A stretch of DNA of 64,000 nt from Strongylocentrotus purpuratus (lineage: Eukaryota; Echinodermata; Echinoidea; Camarodonta; Strongylocentrotidae): NCBI RefSeq assembly GCF_000002235.5, contig NW_022145612.1:17679860-17743859 (forward strand), in the 5' to 3' direction. How positions within the stretch are numbered: the first letter of the stretch is position 1; each line of letters opens with the position of its first letter. Under the pieces are notes generated by a model. It made no database searches. It saw only the letters and a program-made list of their open reading frames with translations, and was not told the origin of the DNA. The position numbers and the translations under genes were made by a program. Below are positions 10,539 through 21,899 of this stretch, one piece after another.

Positions 10539-11561
10539 CTAGTGGTGGTGGTGGTAGAGGTAGCAGTCAGGTAGTATTAGTAGTAGTAGTAGTGGTTATG
10601 GTGGTGGTTGAGGTGGTGGTGGTGATGGTAGCAGCAGCAGCAGCAGCCGTATTAATGAATGTATAGTAGGGTGTAGTTATGTCGTATTTTTGTATTGATG
10701 TGGGGTAGAAGGCAGGTCCAGGTCCAGGAATTTCTTCCCGGGGGGCACATGTGGGGGCACACGGGAGAAAGAGAACATATATATATTTTTGTTTTAGTCC
10801 CCCCAAAAAATCGCAACGACTCAGCTAGCCGCTGAATAAGCGGGGAGGGGGGGGGGGGTTGGGTAAGAGGACACTTTTTTGTTTTAGTCAGGAAATTTGT
10901 AAATTTGACATTTTGCTCCTTTGGGGGGGGGGGGGGGGGGGTAAGGTCACCTTTTTATGTCAGCCATTTGTATATATATATATATATATATATTGGCCCA
11001 AGGGGGCACGTCCCTATTTTTCAGTACATTTTGGCGAATTTAGGGCTGATTTTAACATATTTTTCGACGGCCGGGGGGGGGGGGGCACGTGCCCCCTGTG
11101 CCCCCCCCCCCTGGATCCGTCCCTGGAAGGAGTAATAAAATCTAACCCAGAGATGCTAAATGGCGCCACAACAGAATTTCATTACCATATTAGTCATTTT
11201 GTTTGAAAAGGCAATTTCAAGGAAATGTTCCTGTCCCTCACATAGGATTTTAAAGCTTTTCGTTCTGATACTTCAAAATGTGCGAAAACATTAAATATCG
11301 ACTCGGGGTTGGGTGGGGGTCATATTATTTTCATTTTTCGCCTTTCAAACTGCACTCGATCCTCACCTTATCCACCTCTTGTTTTTTGAGATCGATGACA
11401 ACGTACCCTTTGTAAGTATTCCATGTTCTCTTGCAGATCTTACATGTATTATAACCATATCCCCTCACTTCTTGTCTTCGAGTTCGTTTGGGTATTTCTC
11501 TTGGAGACGGATATTCCACAGACATCACTTCTGCTATGATAGCAGCGTAGTCCGGAGGCAT
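8201..11561 (-). CDS. 3CxxC-type zinc finger protein, gene A (three exons)
   Basis: Exons 11367-11561, 9626-9720 and 8201-8348 join to a 145-residue protein ending in TAA. Three CxxC pairs are seen: C40/C43 followed by RTW at 45-47, C71/C74, and C131/C134 in DSARCEKCGYG, with C142 after it. That order, and the NDSARCEKC ending, is the signature of the zf-3CxxC family (vertebrate RTP proteins, the ZAR1 C-terminus), whose members bind zinc and act in receptor trafficking or RNA binding. There is no signal peptide or membrane anchor, so it is the bare domain, probably cytosolic. All splice sites are GT-AG with phases 0 and 2. The start ATG at 11561 gives exon 1 the same length as in paralogue B. 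The frame of exon 3 was fixed by the splice phase and by its match to B. The function in this animal is unknown. Confidence 0.88.
8445..8485 (+). repeat. TA dinucleotide microsatellite in gene A intron 2
   Basis: About ten TA repeats within a TAT-rich tract, inside the intron between exons 2 and 3. Confidence 0.85.
8715..8870 (+). repeat. Degenerate GACCACCTG minisatellite
   Basis: The words AATGACCACCTGTCTAT, TACGACCACATTTTG, AAAGACCACCTGCATGCC and AAAGACCACCTTTG recur at roughly 30-50 base spacing inside gene A intron 2. Confidence 0.55.
9626..9720 (-). CDS. 3CxxC gene A, exon 2
   Basis: 95 bases from the acceptor TTTACAG at 9721 to the donor GTACGT at 9625. Encodes IYIQLCRQCDQKS to AIK plus two bases of the next codon. 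It carries the second zinc pair (CRQC). It has exactly the length and phase of exon 2 of gene B. Confidence 0.88.
9860..10650 (+). repeat. AGT trinucleotide and 30-bp higher-order array in gene A intron 1
   Basis: Long GTA/AGT runs are interrupted six times by the same segment of about 31 bases, which starts AGTGGTGGTGGTGGTAGAGG and ends CAGTCAGG (near 10079, 10182, 10288, 10391, 10467 and 10540). The runs between the segments differ in length, as in a variable-number array. The long open frame that reads valine runs here is a by-product of the repeat. Confidence 0.95.
10730..11130. repeat. G-rich and AT-rich low-complexity block in gene A intron 1
   Basis: G runs near 10845, 10922 and 11073, a TA run at about 10972-10993 and CCCCCTGGATCCGTCC at about 11107. 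The last resembles the CCTGGATCC end of the G/C-run repeat family at 37316-37845. Confidence 0.6.
11367..11561 (-). CDS. 3CxxC gene A, exon 1
   Basis: Codes for 65 residues starting MPPDYAAIIAEV and ending KKQEVDK, followed by the donor GTGAGG. It carries the first zinc-binding pair (CKIC) and the RTW and VVIDL motifs shared with paralogue B. Confidence 0.88.
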
Positions 11562-14410
11562 GGTCCTATAGAGGCGACAGTACTATATAAATATGATAAA
11601 AGTTGTTGATGAATTATACTGGAATACAATGATCATTACCAATGAGTACCATACTCTCTGTACACAGAGGAGTGGAAATCTACTCTATTAGGAGTTATAT
11701 CAGGGTTTACTTCATTTTGGGATTGAATCCACTCAAAATATAGTGGAATCCATTCCAAAGTAGAGGTTAGAATTACTCCGAGTGGATTCCAGTATATTTT
11801 TAGCTTGGATTTTCACTCAAAAACGAAATGAGCCGTATATTAATATGACTCATCAAAGAGTGAATTTCCACTCCTGGACATTTAGAGAGCATTTACAAAT
11901 CATCACTTTAGACATCATAAGGTATGATGATAGTTTCCTTTTCTTATAAATTAATCACTATGCTTGATGTTTATATATTCAAACAGAATAGATTAGTAAA
12001 TTACTCTTCTTTTTTTTTTTTCATTTAAAGTTAATTAGCCAAAGTTGATCAGACGAGTAGTTTCTAACCCGTGTTGGGTATTTGTATACCCCCTTTTTTT
12101 AAACGGTGAATATGAGCAATTCTTGAGGTATGAAAACAAAAGATGCGTGTATAGGGGAGGGGGGGGGGGGACTCTTGCCTCATGATACCCCTATATACCA
12201 TAGAGACTGCTTCCACTATCAAAGAAAGTTCCTCCGATAGGCCCATTTTGACAATATTGCTCCGAGCTTCCTTTCTTTCGTCAAAGGTTGGCAGTGGTTA
12301 TAGTGGGATTTTAGGTGAGGTTTAGGCAGGGAGTTGGAACTCCTTGGTTTAGAGTTGGAGTTGCAAATGGGATGAAGATGGTGGAGTTGACGTTCAGTGA
12401 AGTGTGGTCCAGCTAGTGTACTTTAGGTTTAAAGTATAGATTATAGAATACTAGCAATTGTAGCTGGAGCAAATGTCGTAGACCTGTACAATCCGTGTAC
12501 AATCAAGTGATAAACAATCATTTTAAAACAGCTTTTACCAACGAACACTTATTCTATACTCACATTGTTTTATTTTTAATAAAAAGCCTTTCCCTTCCTG
12601 TATGTTTACATCTCGGCGTATCCAAGAGTTGTTGCACACCAGTCGTTTGTATTTCGATTGGTATTCAGTCTGCATACGAATAGTCATACGTGTATTATGT
12701 GTACGATAAATCCGGGGAAAACCCATTACACATGATTAGATTTCAGTAGCCTAGGGGACATAATGCATTCTCCTAGCAACGACATGGTCGCTATAGACGA
12801 ATCCGTCTCCAACGCTAGCGGTGCTATGTCCGTCCGCCGGGGGGGGGGGGGGGGGGGGGGGGCTTCCCTGGACGCGAAACCCACGCATTGCCTACAACAC
12901 GTTCGCTACAGTACGCGTCCATTCGATTCGCTCGTTACTAGCCACAATTTGTAAATCTTTTAGATCAAATAAAATGCTTGGACTCTAAGGGGTATCGTTA
13001 TTTGAGAGGATTTCTGGCCGCGATGGAAGTCACTCCCTCTTCCCTCGCCCTCCCTATACCCCCTCCTCCCTTTCACTCATACACCCCATACGTAACTCAG
13101 CTATGTACGAATGCATGCATTCCATTTCTTATTTTTATGTATTTTGATATTATTTTGATGACATACTATAGTGTGTCATATTGCTTCCTTTTGAATAAGA
13201 ATATAACGTAATGGCCAATGTCTAATTTAATTGGAGTGAAAGACGGAATTGAAAGATTTGAATTCTAAGATGTAGGCTATATCAGAGTATAAATGCATGT
13301 GCTCCTAAATTACTTAAGGGACCTAACGAAATGACACAATAATTCTATCTAATGAAAATCACCCCATCAATGTTAAAAACTAAGATGCAATTTCTTCGTC
13401 CCCCTTTTTAAAAAAGTTATCTCAATCGACATAAATCAATCCCCACTGTTAATGAAGGAGGCTTACAGAGCTATAACGGCACACACATGCTTATAGTTTA
13501 TATATTCAAATAATAAATAATAATAAATAGTCTTTTAACTTTCTTTCCTTTTACCCATTCACCACCGCCCCTTCCCCCTTCCATTCACAAACGCACCCGG
13601 CAACACCCTTTTTCTCACAAACATCCTTTCCAACTAAAAAGAAGTACAATCGCCTGGCTGGTCGGACGATGGATACATTGAATAATTAGATTCATAGCAT
13701 ACTGAACACATTTCCAATGGAATATGTTTTCATTTAATAGTCTCATGCTTCTGCTCTTCTTGTAATATTTTTATTATCCTATTTTGGGAATTTTATGGTC
13801 TATTTTTCTTTATCATTTTCTTCTTGTTTGTTATTCTTCTTTCCTTATTTTCCTTGACAATTTGTTTAATTTTTGTTTTATAGGTTTCTGGGTCGGAGGG
13901 AGGGGGCTATGGCTCGTTAAAAGAGGTGATTTTGAAGGGAAAAGTCCAAAGATCGAGATAAGCACAATATTGACCGATGAAAATAAAAATCCTTCGATGA
14001 ATTACTTAATTTTTTAATCGATTACATTTTTTTGCTTGCGATCTCTTTATAAATGAACTGAAATGAAAAGAATATCCCCGATTCCACAGTTTACACAGTC
14101 CAATGTATTTCCAACATTATGTCGGGTGTAAATAATCTGCCATTCTAATGTTCTGACTGATGCGAGAGCATTTTCCATGGTATATCATTTCGGGAATCAC
14201 AGACTGGCCATTTTGACCTATGCCTGGCCGCGTATTTTTTATTTACACGGCAGCGAGGGGAGTTTCTCGATTAATTCCATTGAAACCGCTCGCAAAGAGT
14301 CTAGACTAGACCGAATCGGAGTACGAGTAGCAGGCAGTGCAGCGCAGTGTAAAGGGAATTGTACTTAACATGTAGATCTAGAGAAGGAAACGATGAAAGA
14401 CATCTATAAT
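11562..14410. other. Intergenic sequence upstream of gene A
   Basis: The likely promoter of gene A lies at the left side of this stretch, but no clear TATA box or regulatory motif could be fixed. 11660-11880 is full of GTGGAATCC/GGATTCCAC words in both orientations and looks like an old repeat. 12838-12862 is a pure G run of about 25 bases. Short frames in the rest show no known protein. Confidence 0.4.
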
Positions 14411-15261
14411 GCGGTGGTCACATCCCGCCGTACTTGCAAGTGCGTGCTGTCTACGTGCAAAAACGTGGGCAAAATTTGGGTATCCGTACGTGATGAGTAC
14501 CGCCTCCGTACGGATTTGGGAACACGCAGACACACCGTAGCACTTTTAGTGCATGAGGAACTTTCGCTGCGTTCGGGCTGCGTTCGGGCTCCCGATTCAC
14601 CCCAGTGCGTGTGACGTGCGTGCCCGGTACTGCCAACGAGCGCACAACGCACTGACTCCGTGCGTCTTTTAAAGGCGCACGTGATAAGTGCGTGGTCCGT
14701 GCTTACTCGCCACTTCCCCAGTTTAGCTATCCAATGAGCACGCAGAACTCACGTGGACCGTACCGAGTAAGCACTTACAACGCACGTTGTTCGCACTGAT
14801 TTATGCAGTAGATAGTCTCTTCGGTGGAATGGGCGGCATCTTGAGGCAGCAACAGCTTGGACTTCTGGAGAACATCGGAATGTCGTCCTATATAAACACG
14901 AGTTCATCGCACGTGCACGCACTTACAACATGCGCGTGAGTAAGGACACCGTACGTGAGCAGCACTTGTAAATACGGCCTCCGTACGATAACGTGGCAAC
15001 CGCACGGAGACCGTACGTTGTAAGTACGTTGTAAGCACGTACAACGCACTTACCACGTGCGCAACGTACGATGCACGCAACCGTTCACGGCCAGGCGTGG
15101 CGTGCGGTCCACGTACTTACACAGTGCGTGTGACGCGCGTTGCCGGTACTCCCTCCCTGCCTTTGCCACTCCCTCCCTACGTTTTCAGAAAAACGTGGCG
15201 GCCGTGGCCTCCCCAAAAACCGTACGGACTAAAAACACGCACGGTGGGATGTGACCAACGC
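14411..15261. mobile_element. Second TIR element with CGTACG-rich interior
   Basis: The left end GCGGTGGTCACATCCCGCCG matches the reverse complement of the right end (GCGTTGGTCACATCCCACCG) with three changes. The interior repeats CCGTACGT/ACGTACGG words and has a direct repeat of CAGTGCGTGTGACG followed by CCGGTACT at 14602 and 15120. The right flank is TTAA (15262-15265) and the left flank TAAT, so a TTAA duplication is possible but not shown. No transposase is present. Confidence 0.65.
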
Positions 15262-15265
15262 TTAA

Positions 15266-18200
15266 AGGAAAACAAGAAAACAAAATAGATGTCTTATGCA
15301 ATAAACAGTGACGGCAGTATGATATTATATGCGACACCATGGCACAGAGCGGCCCCCCACTCAGTGTTATTTAGGGTACGCATATGCTTGTTCCCTCTTT
15401 TTGAAAGCACCCCCTATCTGAGGACTGCCAACATTTCCGAACCCCCCTTTCGCGGGGTTTTCACGGGCTTTTCCTGCCTTAGAGACCCCCCCCCCCCTAA
15501 ATCATGAAAAAGGCTCAATGTCCCCCCTAAATTCGGAATAATTTCTCAGGAGTCGAAAGAGATGAGAGGAAAAAAAGAAAAAAACACCCCCGTTTTAAAG
15601 AAATCTCCGGGTGAAAAGTTAATACACCCTTTTTTTTTTACAATTCTCGGGCCGGACTTTGTCGCACGAAAAGTACCCCTTTACCGGACATATTTTAGGT
15701 AACACGCATGGGGTCCGTCCGTTCTCGGAGTTTGGGGGGCCGGGGACCTATGTCGATGGCCATACTAGCTGGCAACTGCAATTCCAATTCCAGCACCTAT
15801 AAACCACAAAAAGCAAAAGGAAACCATCATGGGCCCACAATCTACAAACTGTGCTTCACAGAGGTCCAAAGCCATTCGCTATTCAAATAAACAATATTTG
15901 TAATGATTGAATAAAGTTCAATAGAAAATCAGTTGGTGAAATAACTCTTTTATTTTTATTCTCAAAACCTCCTATTCAGAATCAATTTTTGAACTGTTTA
16001 ATCATAGAGATTACACGCTCATTCTTTTCTAGATGAAAGATACATGTTTACGTATAGCAGGACAATTACAACCTGGACAATCACCCCCTGGAAAACTACA
16101 CCCCCCCCCCCCATGACAATAACCCCCCTGAAAATTATCCCCCAAGGACAACCACCCCGCCCTCGAGGACAATTACCCCCGGAAGATTACCCCATACCAC
16201 CTCCCCCTCTAGAACTGACAAAATATACCGTTGAGAATGCGACTCAGTTTTAAATTCTTATTTTTTACAGTTCATATTATTCGAGGCAAAATGATAATGG
16301 CGAGTTCTCACACTCTGGTGAAAGAGATACCTTGAAAATAATTCAAACATTGGACTATCTTCTGTTTACAAAGCATGAAACTTTGAATAGTTCAGGTTAA
16401 AGTCTACCTTGCCATTGCGCAACATTCCTTGTGTTATTTTCAACATTCGACACAATATCCACAAAACATCCACATTACACAATTTAAGACAGCAGAGGGC
16501 GGTACTTTGAATCAATGGCCTCGAGATTTCACTCGTGTTTTAATAGATTTGTTAGGTTCCATGCCAGGGGGAGCTGCTCATGAAAAAAAGTTGATAGAGA
16601 TGGAAAGGGGCAGAATCCTCTCCATGAAGGAAGGGTGGGGACTGGGGAGGGGTGTGTGTGTTTAGCCCGCGTTCTCCCAGCATGCTGATTGATTGATTGA
16701 TTGATTGGGTCTTAAATTGTGTGTGTGAGTGTGTGTGGAAGGGTGGGGGTGGAGGCTACGCCAGCATTTTGGATACGCCATTACATAATACGTACAGCTG
16801 TAGTAAAAGCTCGATCCACAGCGGGAGGGTGGGACGAAACATCGTTATTTACATGTATCTGATTTAATTGGTGTTAAAGAGGGAGAGGGTGTCTTAGAAC
16901 GGGTTCTCTAAAATCATGGGAAATGTGTTCATTGCCGAACTGGCAAACCTGATCCAAAACAGAGCTTGACTACACATTAGTGACAATGGAGCAATGCGTT
17001 CATGATATTTTCATCTATATATTTATTATTTCATAATCAATATTGTAGATATTATAAACATACATTTTTAGTCTTAAAACAAGTAGTAGAGTCAATTTAA
17101 AACTCTTTCTTTTCTGAGAAGATTAAACAATATTTTCTGCAAAGATGACTTATTTTTGCCACAACTCAACCAGCGAGTGATCTAAAATATGGCCCGTGAA
17201 TTTTGCATGCATGCGACAAGCCTATATTCTATAATATAAAGGGCATGTGTCTATCCTGTTTGTATCTCCCAATATCGCTTTCATTTTATTTCTCGCAAAA
17301 ATACTGGAAACCCCCAAATCTTCAGCATCACCAGTTAGCTTCTACATACTACACTTTGAATAATTTGAAAAAAACGAAGAATAAATGAATTATTTCAAAT
17401 AACAGAGTGGAATTCACACAACGCTTTAAAATGTTGACTAACAGCTGCTGATTGTAGAATTAGCTCATCATTTGTAATCTTTTGCAGACATCGTGAAATC
17501 TTACAGAATCTGCTATGCATCTATATACCCTTGAAATTAAAAAAAAAGTGCTTAAAATTCTTATGACTTTCACAAAAAATGTATATTTAATGCTCCTTTT
17601 TATCGAAACGAAAAATACAATGACTGTTGAAACATTAATTTACTTCACGTTGAATTTTTAATTTCCTATTCTGAATTGAGTGTTAAAGATTTTTCTTATT
17701 CTATTAACAATAGGATTTAAACGAATTATATATCATGATTAAAAAAGTGATAAAATAACCTTCATGCTTCTAAAAAATCTTGACAATAATTTCGAATTAA
17801 CAAGAACAGAACAAAACACTTCATATTAAAATCTAAATTCAATTCCCCCGCAATAATCTACATGTATAGTACAACCTGTTTTCACACTTTCCTAATCAGT
17901 ATTTAACATGTAAGATTATCACTAATCAAGCGTTTCATGCTCATGTCGTAGTTCAGTATTTCATGCCAATGATTCGATGAGGATAAATACAATTACCATG
18001 AAAGAAATGAAAAAGAAAACGAAAACAAAATCTGTGATGCATAAAAAAAGGAAAATGTGAATAATGAAAAATATTTAGCTCGATAGGATTATACAAAAAA
18101 ATACGACTTCTTAATTATAGACATTATAGACCAAATGAGCATCTTAGATGATGAGTTTTACTGAATATATCATGCAAAGATAGCGTAATGTAGGCACTAA

Positions 18201-18586
18201 ATAAACACAATTTTGAATACATTTGTTTTCTTTAGGGCGATATGATTCCCAGTCTAATGTACATTTTCGAAAAACTCCTTAGTTTTCAACACAGAAGTTA
18301 TTTTGTTCTTATAATGGACCATTTTCTTCTTGTTGTCATACATTTTAATGCCGTCATACCTTTTATACCTACTTTGTGATCATTATCATGAATATAATTA
18401 TAATTATTTACAAAATTTACAACCATGAAAATTGAGCGACGGTCCATGGTATTGCTCACACAGGGGCGCATCCAAGATTTATTAATTGGTAGGGGGGGGG
18501 GTTAACAATATTCTGAAAAATCAAGAAAAATGAGGAGCAATCTTTTTCTCGCGTATGTATGCCATTTAGAAAAAAGATTGATGCTT
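15266..18586. other. Non-coding sequence between TIR element and gene B
   Basis: Contains C runs (15485, 16100), a short ATTG tetranucleotide run at about 16684-16707, and AT-rich unique-looking sequence from 16900 to 18440. At 18461-18500 CAGGGGCGCATCCAAG plus a G run resembles an end of the G/C-run repeat family. No gene is supported. Confidence 0.4.
16065..16215 (+). repeat. GGACAATTACCCC-type minisatellite, locus 1
   Basis: About nine degenerate units of 14-16 bases of the form GGACAATnACCCCC, with a C-run expansion in the middle. The same unit appears at 52725-52830 and near 62200-62240. Confidence 0.75.
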
Positions 18587-18731
18587 TCACTTCCTGATCC
18601 AGCACTTGGTCCTGCCGTATTCACATTTTTCACATAGACTACTCTCGTGTGGAGGTCCCCTTCGACCACCATCGTTTCCGTCGTCATCGATGTTCCTGCC
18701 GGCGAAGTCCGGATTGCGATATTTCCTCTCC
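18587..18731 (-). CDS. 3CxxC gene B, exon 3 with stop
   Basis: After the acceptor TTCACAG the exon reads (Q)ERKYRNPDF and on to CEKCEYGRTKCWIRK and TGA at 18587-18589. It holds the third zinc pair. The acidic-glycine stretch DDDGNDGG replaces the arginine-rich part of gene A. Confidence 0.87.
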
Positions 18732-19148
18732 CTGTGAATGAAGAGAGAATTATACTCATTGTTGTAATGTACTGTATCATCACCATTAAAAAATCAAGGA
18801 TATTAATCAGTTTAAGTAATTATGTACTCACTGTTCGATTGCTTTGATGACCAGCTCTCTGAATACGAGATCACGAAAGGTTGGCTCGTTTTCACGGTCA
18901 CATTTCTTGCATTTCTGTTTCCAGATCTGATTCAGAGAGAAGAAAGAAAATAATTAAAAAAAAGAGATAGATGGGGAGATACATTGTAGATGTGGAAAAC
19001 AATGTCCATAAACCATCTTATATAGCCAGTCATAAATAACAAAGAGGGCGTGACGGTATCAAAGACAAAAATAGAAAGAGGAGGGAATCTTCTTCCGGGA
19101 GAAGGAACTTGATCTTTTATATTTTTATCATTCTTTGTCTCCCCCTCC

Positions 19149-19200
<52 letters not shown>

Positions 19201-19811
19201 TTTGTTAATCTCTCAATCCCCTCTCTCCATGCTCCCTCTTCACTCAAGACTTTCTGCCTCTTAAAATCAATGACAACATGAGCTCGGTGTTTGGTTATTG
19301 TTTTGTTTTTATTTTGTTTTCTATAAAAAGGGCGGGGGGGGGGGGTAATTGATTTGGGGAAGGAACTGCATCCCGTGTATAATCATGCACATAACAGTCG
19401 AATCGTACGACAATAATATATTATTGCTCCTACGAGAAAATAATGCTCCCCGGTCAATTTCATACACTAAATCAATTTCTATATGACATTGATTTAAGCA
19501 CTGGACCAAACACTATACTAAACCCCTAACCATGACCCTATTCACATTGTTTCTTTATACAATTATATCTCGGAGCATTAATCGTCGCATAATGATGTCG
19601 TATCACTGACACTTACCCTGTTGACATTCTGCCTCTTCAAATCGATGACGACATGACCTTTATGGGTGCTCCACGTCCTGCGGCATGACGGGTTACAGCA
19701 TTTCATATCAGCGAACCCCCTCACACCTTGCCTGGCACTTCTCTCTGGTATCTCTGACGGCATAATGCCCTCATCCTCCATCTCATCACGAATGATTTCG
19801 GAATAGTCCAT
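18587..19811 (-). CDS. 3CxxC-type zinc finger protein, gene B (three exons)
   Basis: Exons 19617-19811, 18832-18926 and 18587-18731 give a 144-residue protein ending in TGA. It is a clear paralogue of gene A: 65-residue first exon with the shared motifs IPERSARQ, VRG, RTWSTHKG and VVIDLKRQ; a 95-base second exon with C71/C74 (CKKC) and PTF; a third exon with PPHESSLCEKCEYG (C130/C133) and C140. The family is zf-3CxxC as for gene A. The first cysteine pair is unusual: C39 and C43 are separated by three residues (CNPSC), with a further cysteine at 38. Introns are 690 and 100 bases, GT-AG, in the same phases as in A. A duplicated kappaB-like module lies 0.8 kb upstream. Bare zinc-finger protein, function unknown. 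Confidence 0.88.
18832..18926 (-). CDS. 3CxxC gene B, exon 2
   Basis: Encodes IWKQKCKKCDRENEP to AIE plus two bases. Acceptor GAATCAG, donor GTGAGT. Same length and phase as exon 2 of gene A. Confidence 0.88.
19141..19215 (+). repeat. CT microsatellite in gene B intron 1
   Basis: Nearly pure CT repeat with a few TTT interruptions, between exons 1 and 2. Confidence 0.9.
19617..19811 (-). CDS. 3CxxC gene B, exon 1
   Basis: 65 residues from MDYSEIIRDEMEDEG to LKRQNVNR, then the donor GTAAGT. The acidic N-terminus differs from gene A while the zinc-finger part is conserved. Confidence 0.88.
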
Positions 19812-20496
19812 GATTAGCTACATTTCAGCAAGGAGAGAACCATGTTCATTCAGTTGTATTTTGCATGTTTGTTTTTATTTTTCTGTGTACAGGGCAAAAT
19901 ATTGATGGTTTGTTTGTTTTATTTTCCGTGTAAAAGGTTTAGCTATAGGTTTGCATACATTATGAACAGCACAATTTAATATACAAATCATTATTAAAAT
20001 ATGGATAGATTACGCTATATTCAGAGCCAATTATATAACGGCTCTGTTCTTCATAAAGTTCAAAACACGGATAACCATGAAAACTGTAAGTATATAGTTG
20101 AGTAGACAGACATTGAAATAACATGATTCGCTTTAAAATATATAAATATATTAATTCGTCGCCGATGAATAAATTGATCGTATTGTGGCTCGATCACTAA
20201 GTTTTGAGAAAATCATTCCAACCGTACACCATTTTGAAAATAATGTTCTATACAATTTACACTACATAATCTAAATTAATTACAACGCCAACAAAAGAAC
20301 TGAAAAGGGAACATCTTAAAATGAAACACAAACATGACTTTTACATCGAAAACAACGTAAAATCATCTCTGAATGTCAAAATATTAATTCAATACCATAA
20401 ATATAGAATACCATACCTTAATTAGTGTGTTGTAAAAATATTTTTTGTAGACGAAACAATATCCAGCTCTTGTATTTGACAGGTCACAACAGCAAT

Positions 20497-20710
20497 GATC
20501 AGAACGTTCCAATCGCATGGAGTGTGATACGATACGTCTCGAGACTGCTGCATAACAAACGAGGCCGTGCACAGTGAGTGGGGATTCCCCGGTGAACTGG
20601 TGGATAAAATAACAATAATTATCCAGGTCACAGTCATCAGCAATGAACAGAACACGCCAATCGTATAGAGACTGCATAACAAACAAGGCGGCGGGGATTC
20701 CCCGGTAATT
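20497..20710 (-). promoter_or_regulatory. Duplicated module with two kappaB-type sites upstream of gene B
   Basis: Two copies of a segment of about 80-100 bases (20497-20600 and 20637-20710) share CAGCAATGA, CAGAACN(2-3)CCAATCG, ACTGC(TGC)ATAACAAAC and end in the same 11-base palindrome GGGGATTCCCC followed by CGGT. The palindromes are at 20580-20590 and 20693-20703. GGGGATTCCCC fits the NF-kappaB consensus GGGRNNYYCC exactly. They lie 770-890 bases upstream of the gene B start codon. The transcription start is unknown, so a promoter or enhancer role is inferred. Confidence 0.5.
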
Positions 20711-21899
20711 AACGCCTATACTTTAGTATTTTAGGGATGTACAGACTGTTCTTATTGCGTTACAATTAAGGGCACAGTGAGTTTAAATAACAAATTATGT
20801 TCAGGAAGCTCACACACCCTTTTAAAGGATCATAATTATGAAGTAACATGCAGCGGTTTCTTTATAGTCATATAAGATTTTAATGTCACTGTCATCTATA
20901 AATGCCTTATACACGCAAGCAGAAAAAATATCGAAAAATATAAACTAAAGGGTGATTCCAGAACTCTATTGGACATCCCGAACAAATCATGTTTGAATTA
21001 CGTTTATATTTCATAAATATTTCATAATTACACATAGGCCTATCAACAGATGATGGAAAAAGCTTTTGAAAGTGCTCAGGTTGAATTTTTGAAGTCTCTG
21101 CAATCACGACACGTTACAAGTTAATTTGTACCTTTAAGGAATAATACTAATTAGAGAAATAATCATATACGTTTACCACTGCATATTTCTATGCAGGCAG
21201 AATGCCATTGTGGAAGAGTTATTTTCATCGGAATTCAAGAAATCCAATGCCATAACCTATGCTTTACACACAAATTGCAGAATATGATGTGGTGTGTCTA
21301 ATCATGGGTCCATGATGTTAACATGCCTCAGTCGTGGGTTGAATTTCCGGAAAATTGCGCAATACAATGTATATTTACATAATAAATGAATTATGGTGAG
21401 ACAAAATGTGTCAAGTCCGAAGTGCAATCATGAGTTTTGTTATACATGCAGGTTGAATTGTATTTTGAAAGAAACTGACTAGAATCACGTTGAATTGTTC
21501 TTTGTGCACAAATGGTTTATTTGGAAAAGTAAATGTTTAACAAAAAAACTGGTGAAATTCAAGAACACTGTGGCGAATCTGAAGGCTATCCGGTGAAGAA
21601 AGCACATTTCTGGTGAAAAGGGGGCCACCTATACCAAGCGCAACCGCAAAGCGATTAAAAAAAAAAGACATTCTTACATAATATACCTTATATTTTATTT
21701 AATACATTATGAGGGCTGATCTCAAAAAGTTTTTCTTTACGTGGTCCAAGATACTGCTTGTGTGTGATAGTCTGAATATTACATTTTTGAGAGGGAGTAA
21801 AGCGAGCGAGCGAGCAAAACTTCAAAAAGATTGAGGTCACATTGCGGTCCGATTAGTTCTCATTAGATGAAATAAGCGAGCCTGGTAGGGTTTTAAGCA
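20711..21899. other. AT-rich intergenic sequence
   Basis: No gene is supported. The last part (21720-21890) looks like a partial extra copy of the dispersed repeat that follows (GAGCGAGCGAGC and GAGGTCACATTGCGG words). Confidence 0.4.

Noticed and set aside
9965..10666. Open frame of 233 codons on the plus strand with valine runs and repeated SGGGGRGSS segments
   Set aside because: It is the translation of an AGT/GTA tandem array within the intron of gene A and has no protein character of its own.
12064..12246. Minus-strand frame starting MGLSEELSLIVEAVSMV, possibly an extra first exon like that of the 3CxxC genes
   Set aside because: Similarity to the N-termini of genes A and B is too weak, no zinc motif follows, and no clear donor is present.
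18502..18786. 94-codon open frame on the minus strand over gene B exon 3
   Set aside because: Same reason: the real exon is in another frame and ends at 18587.
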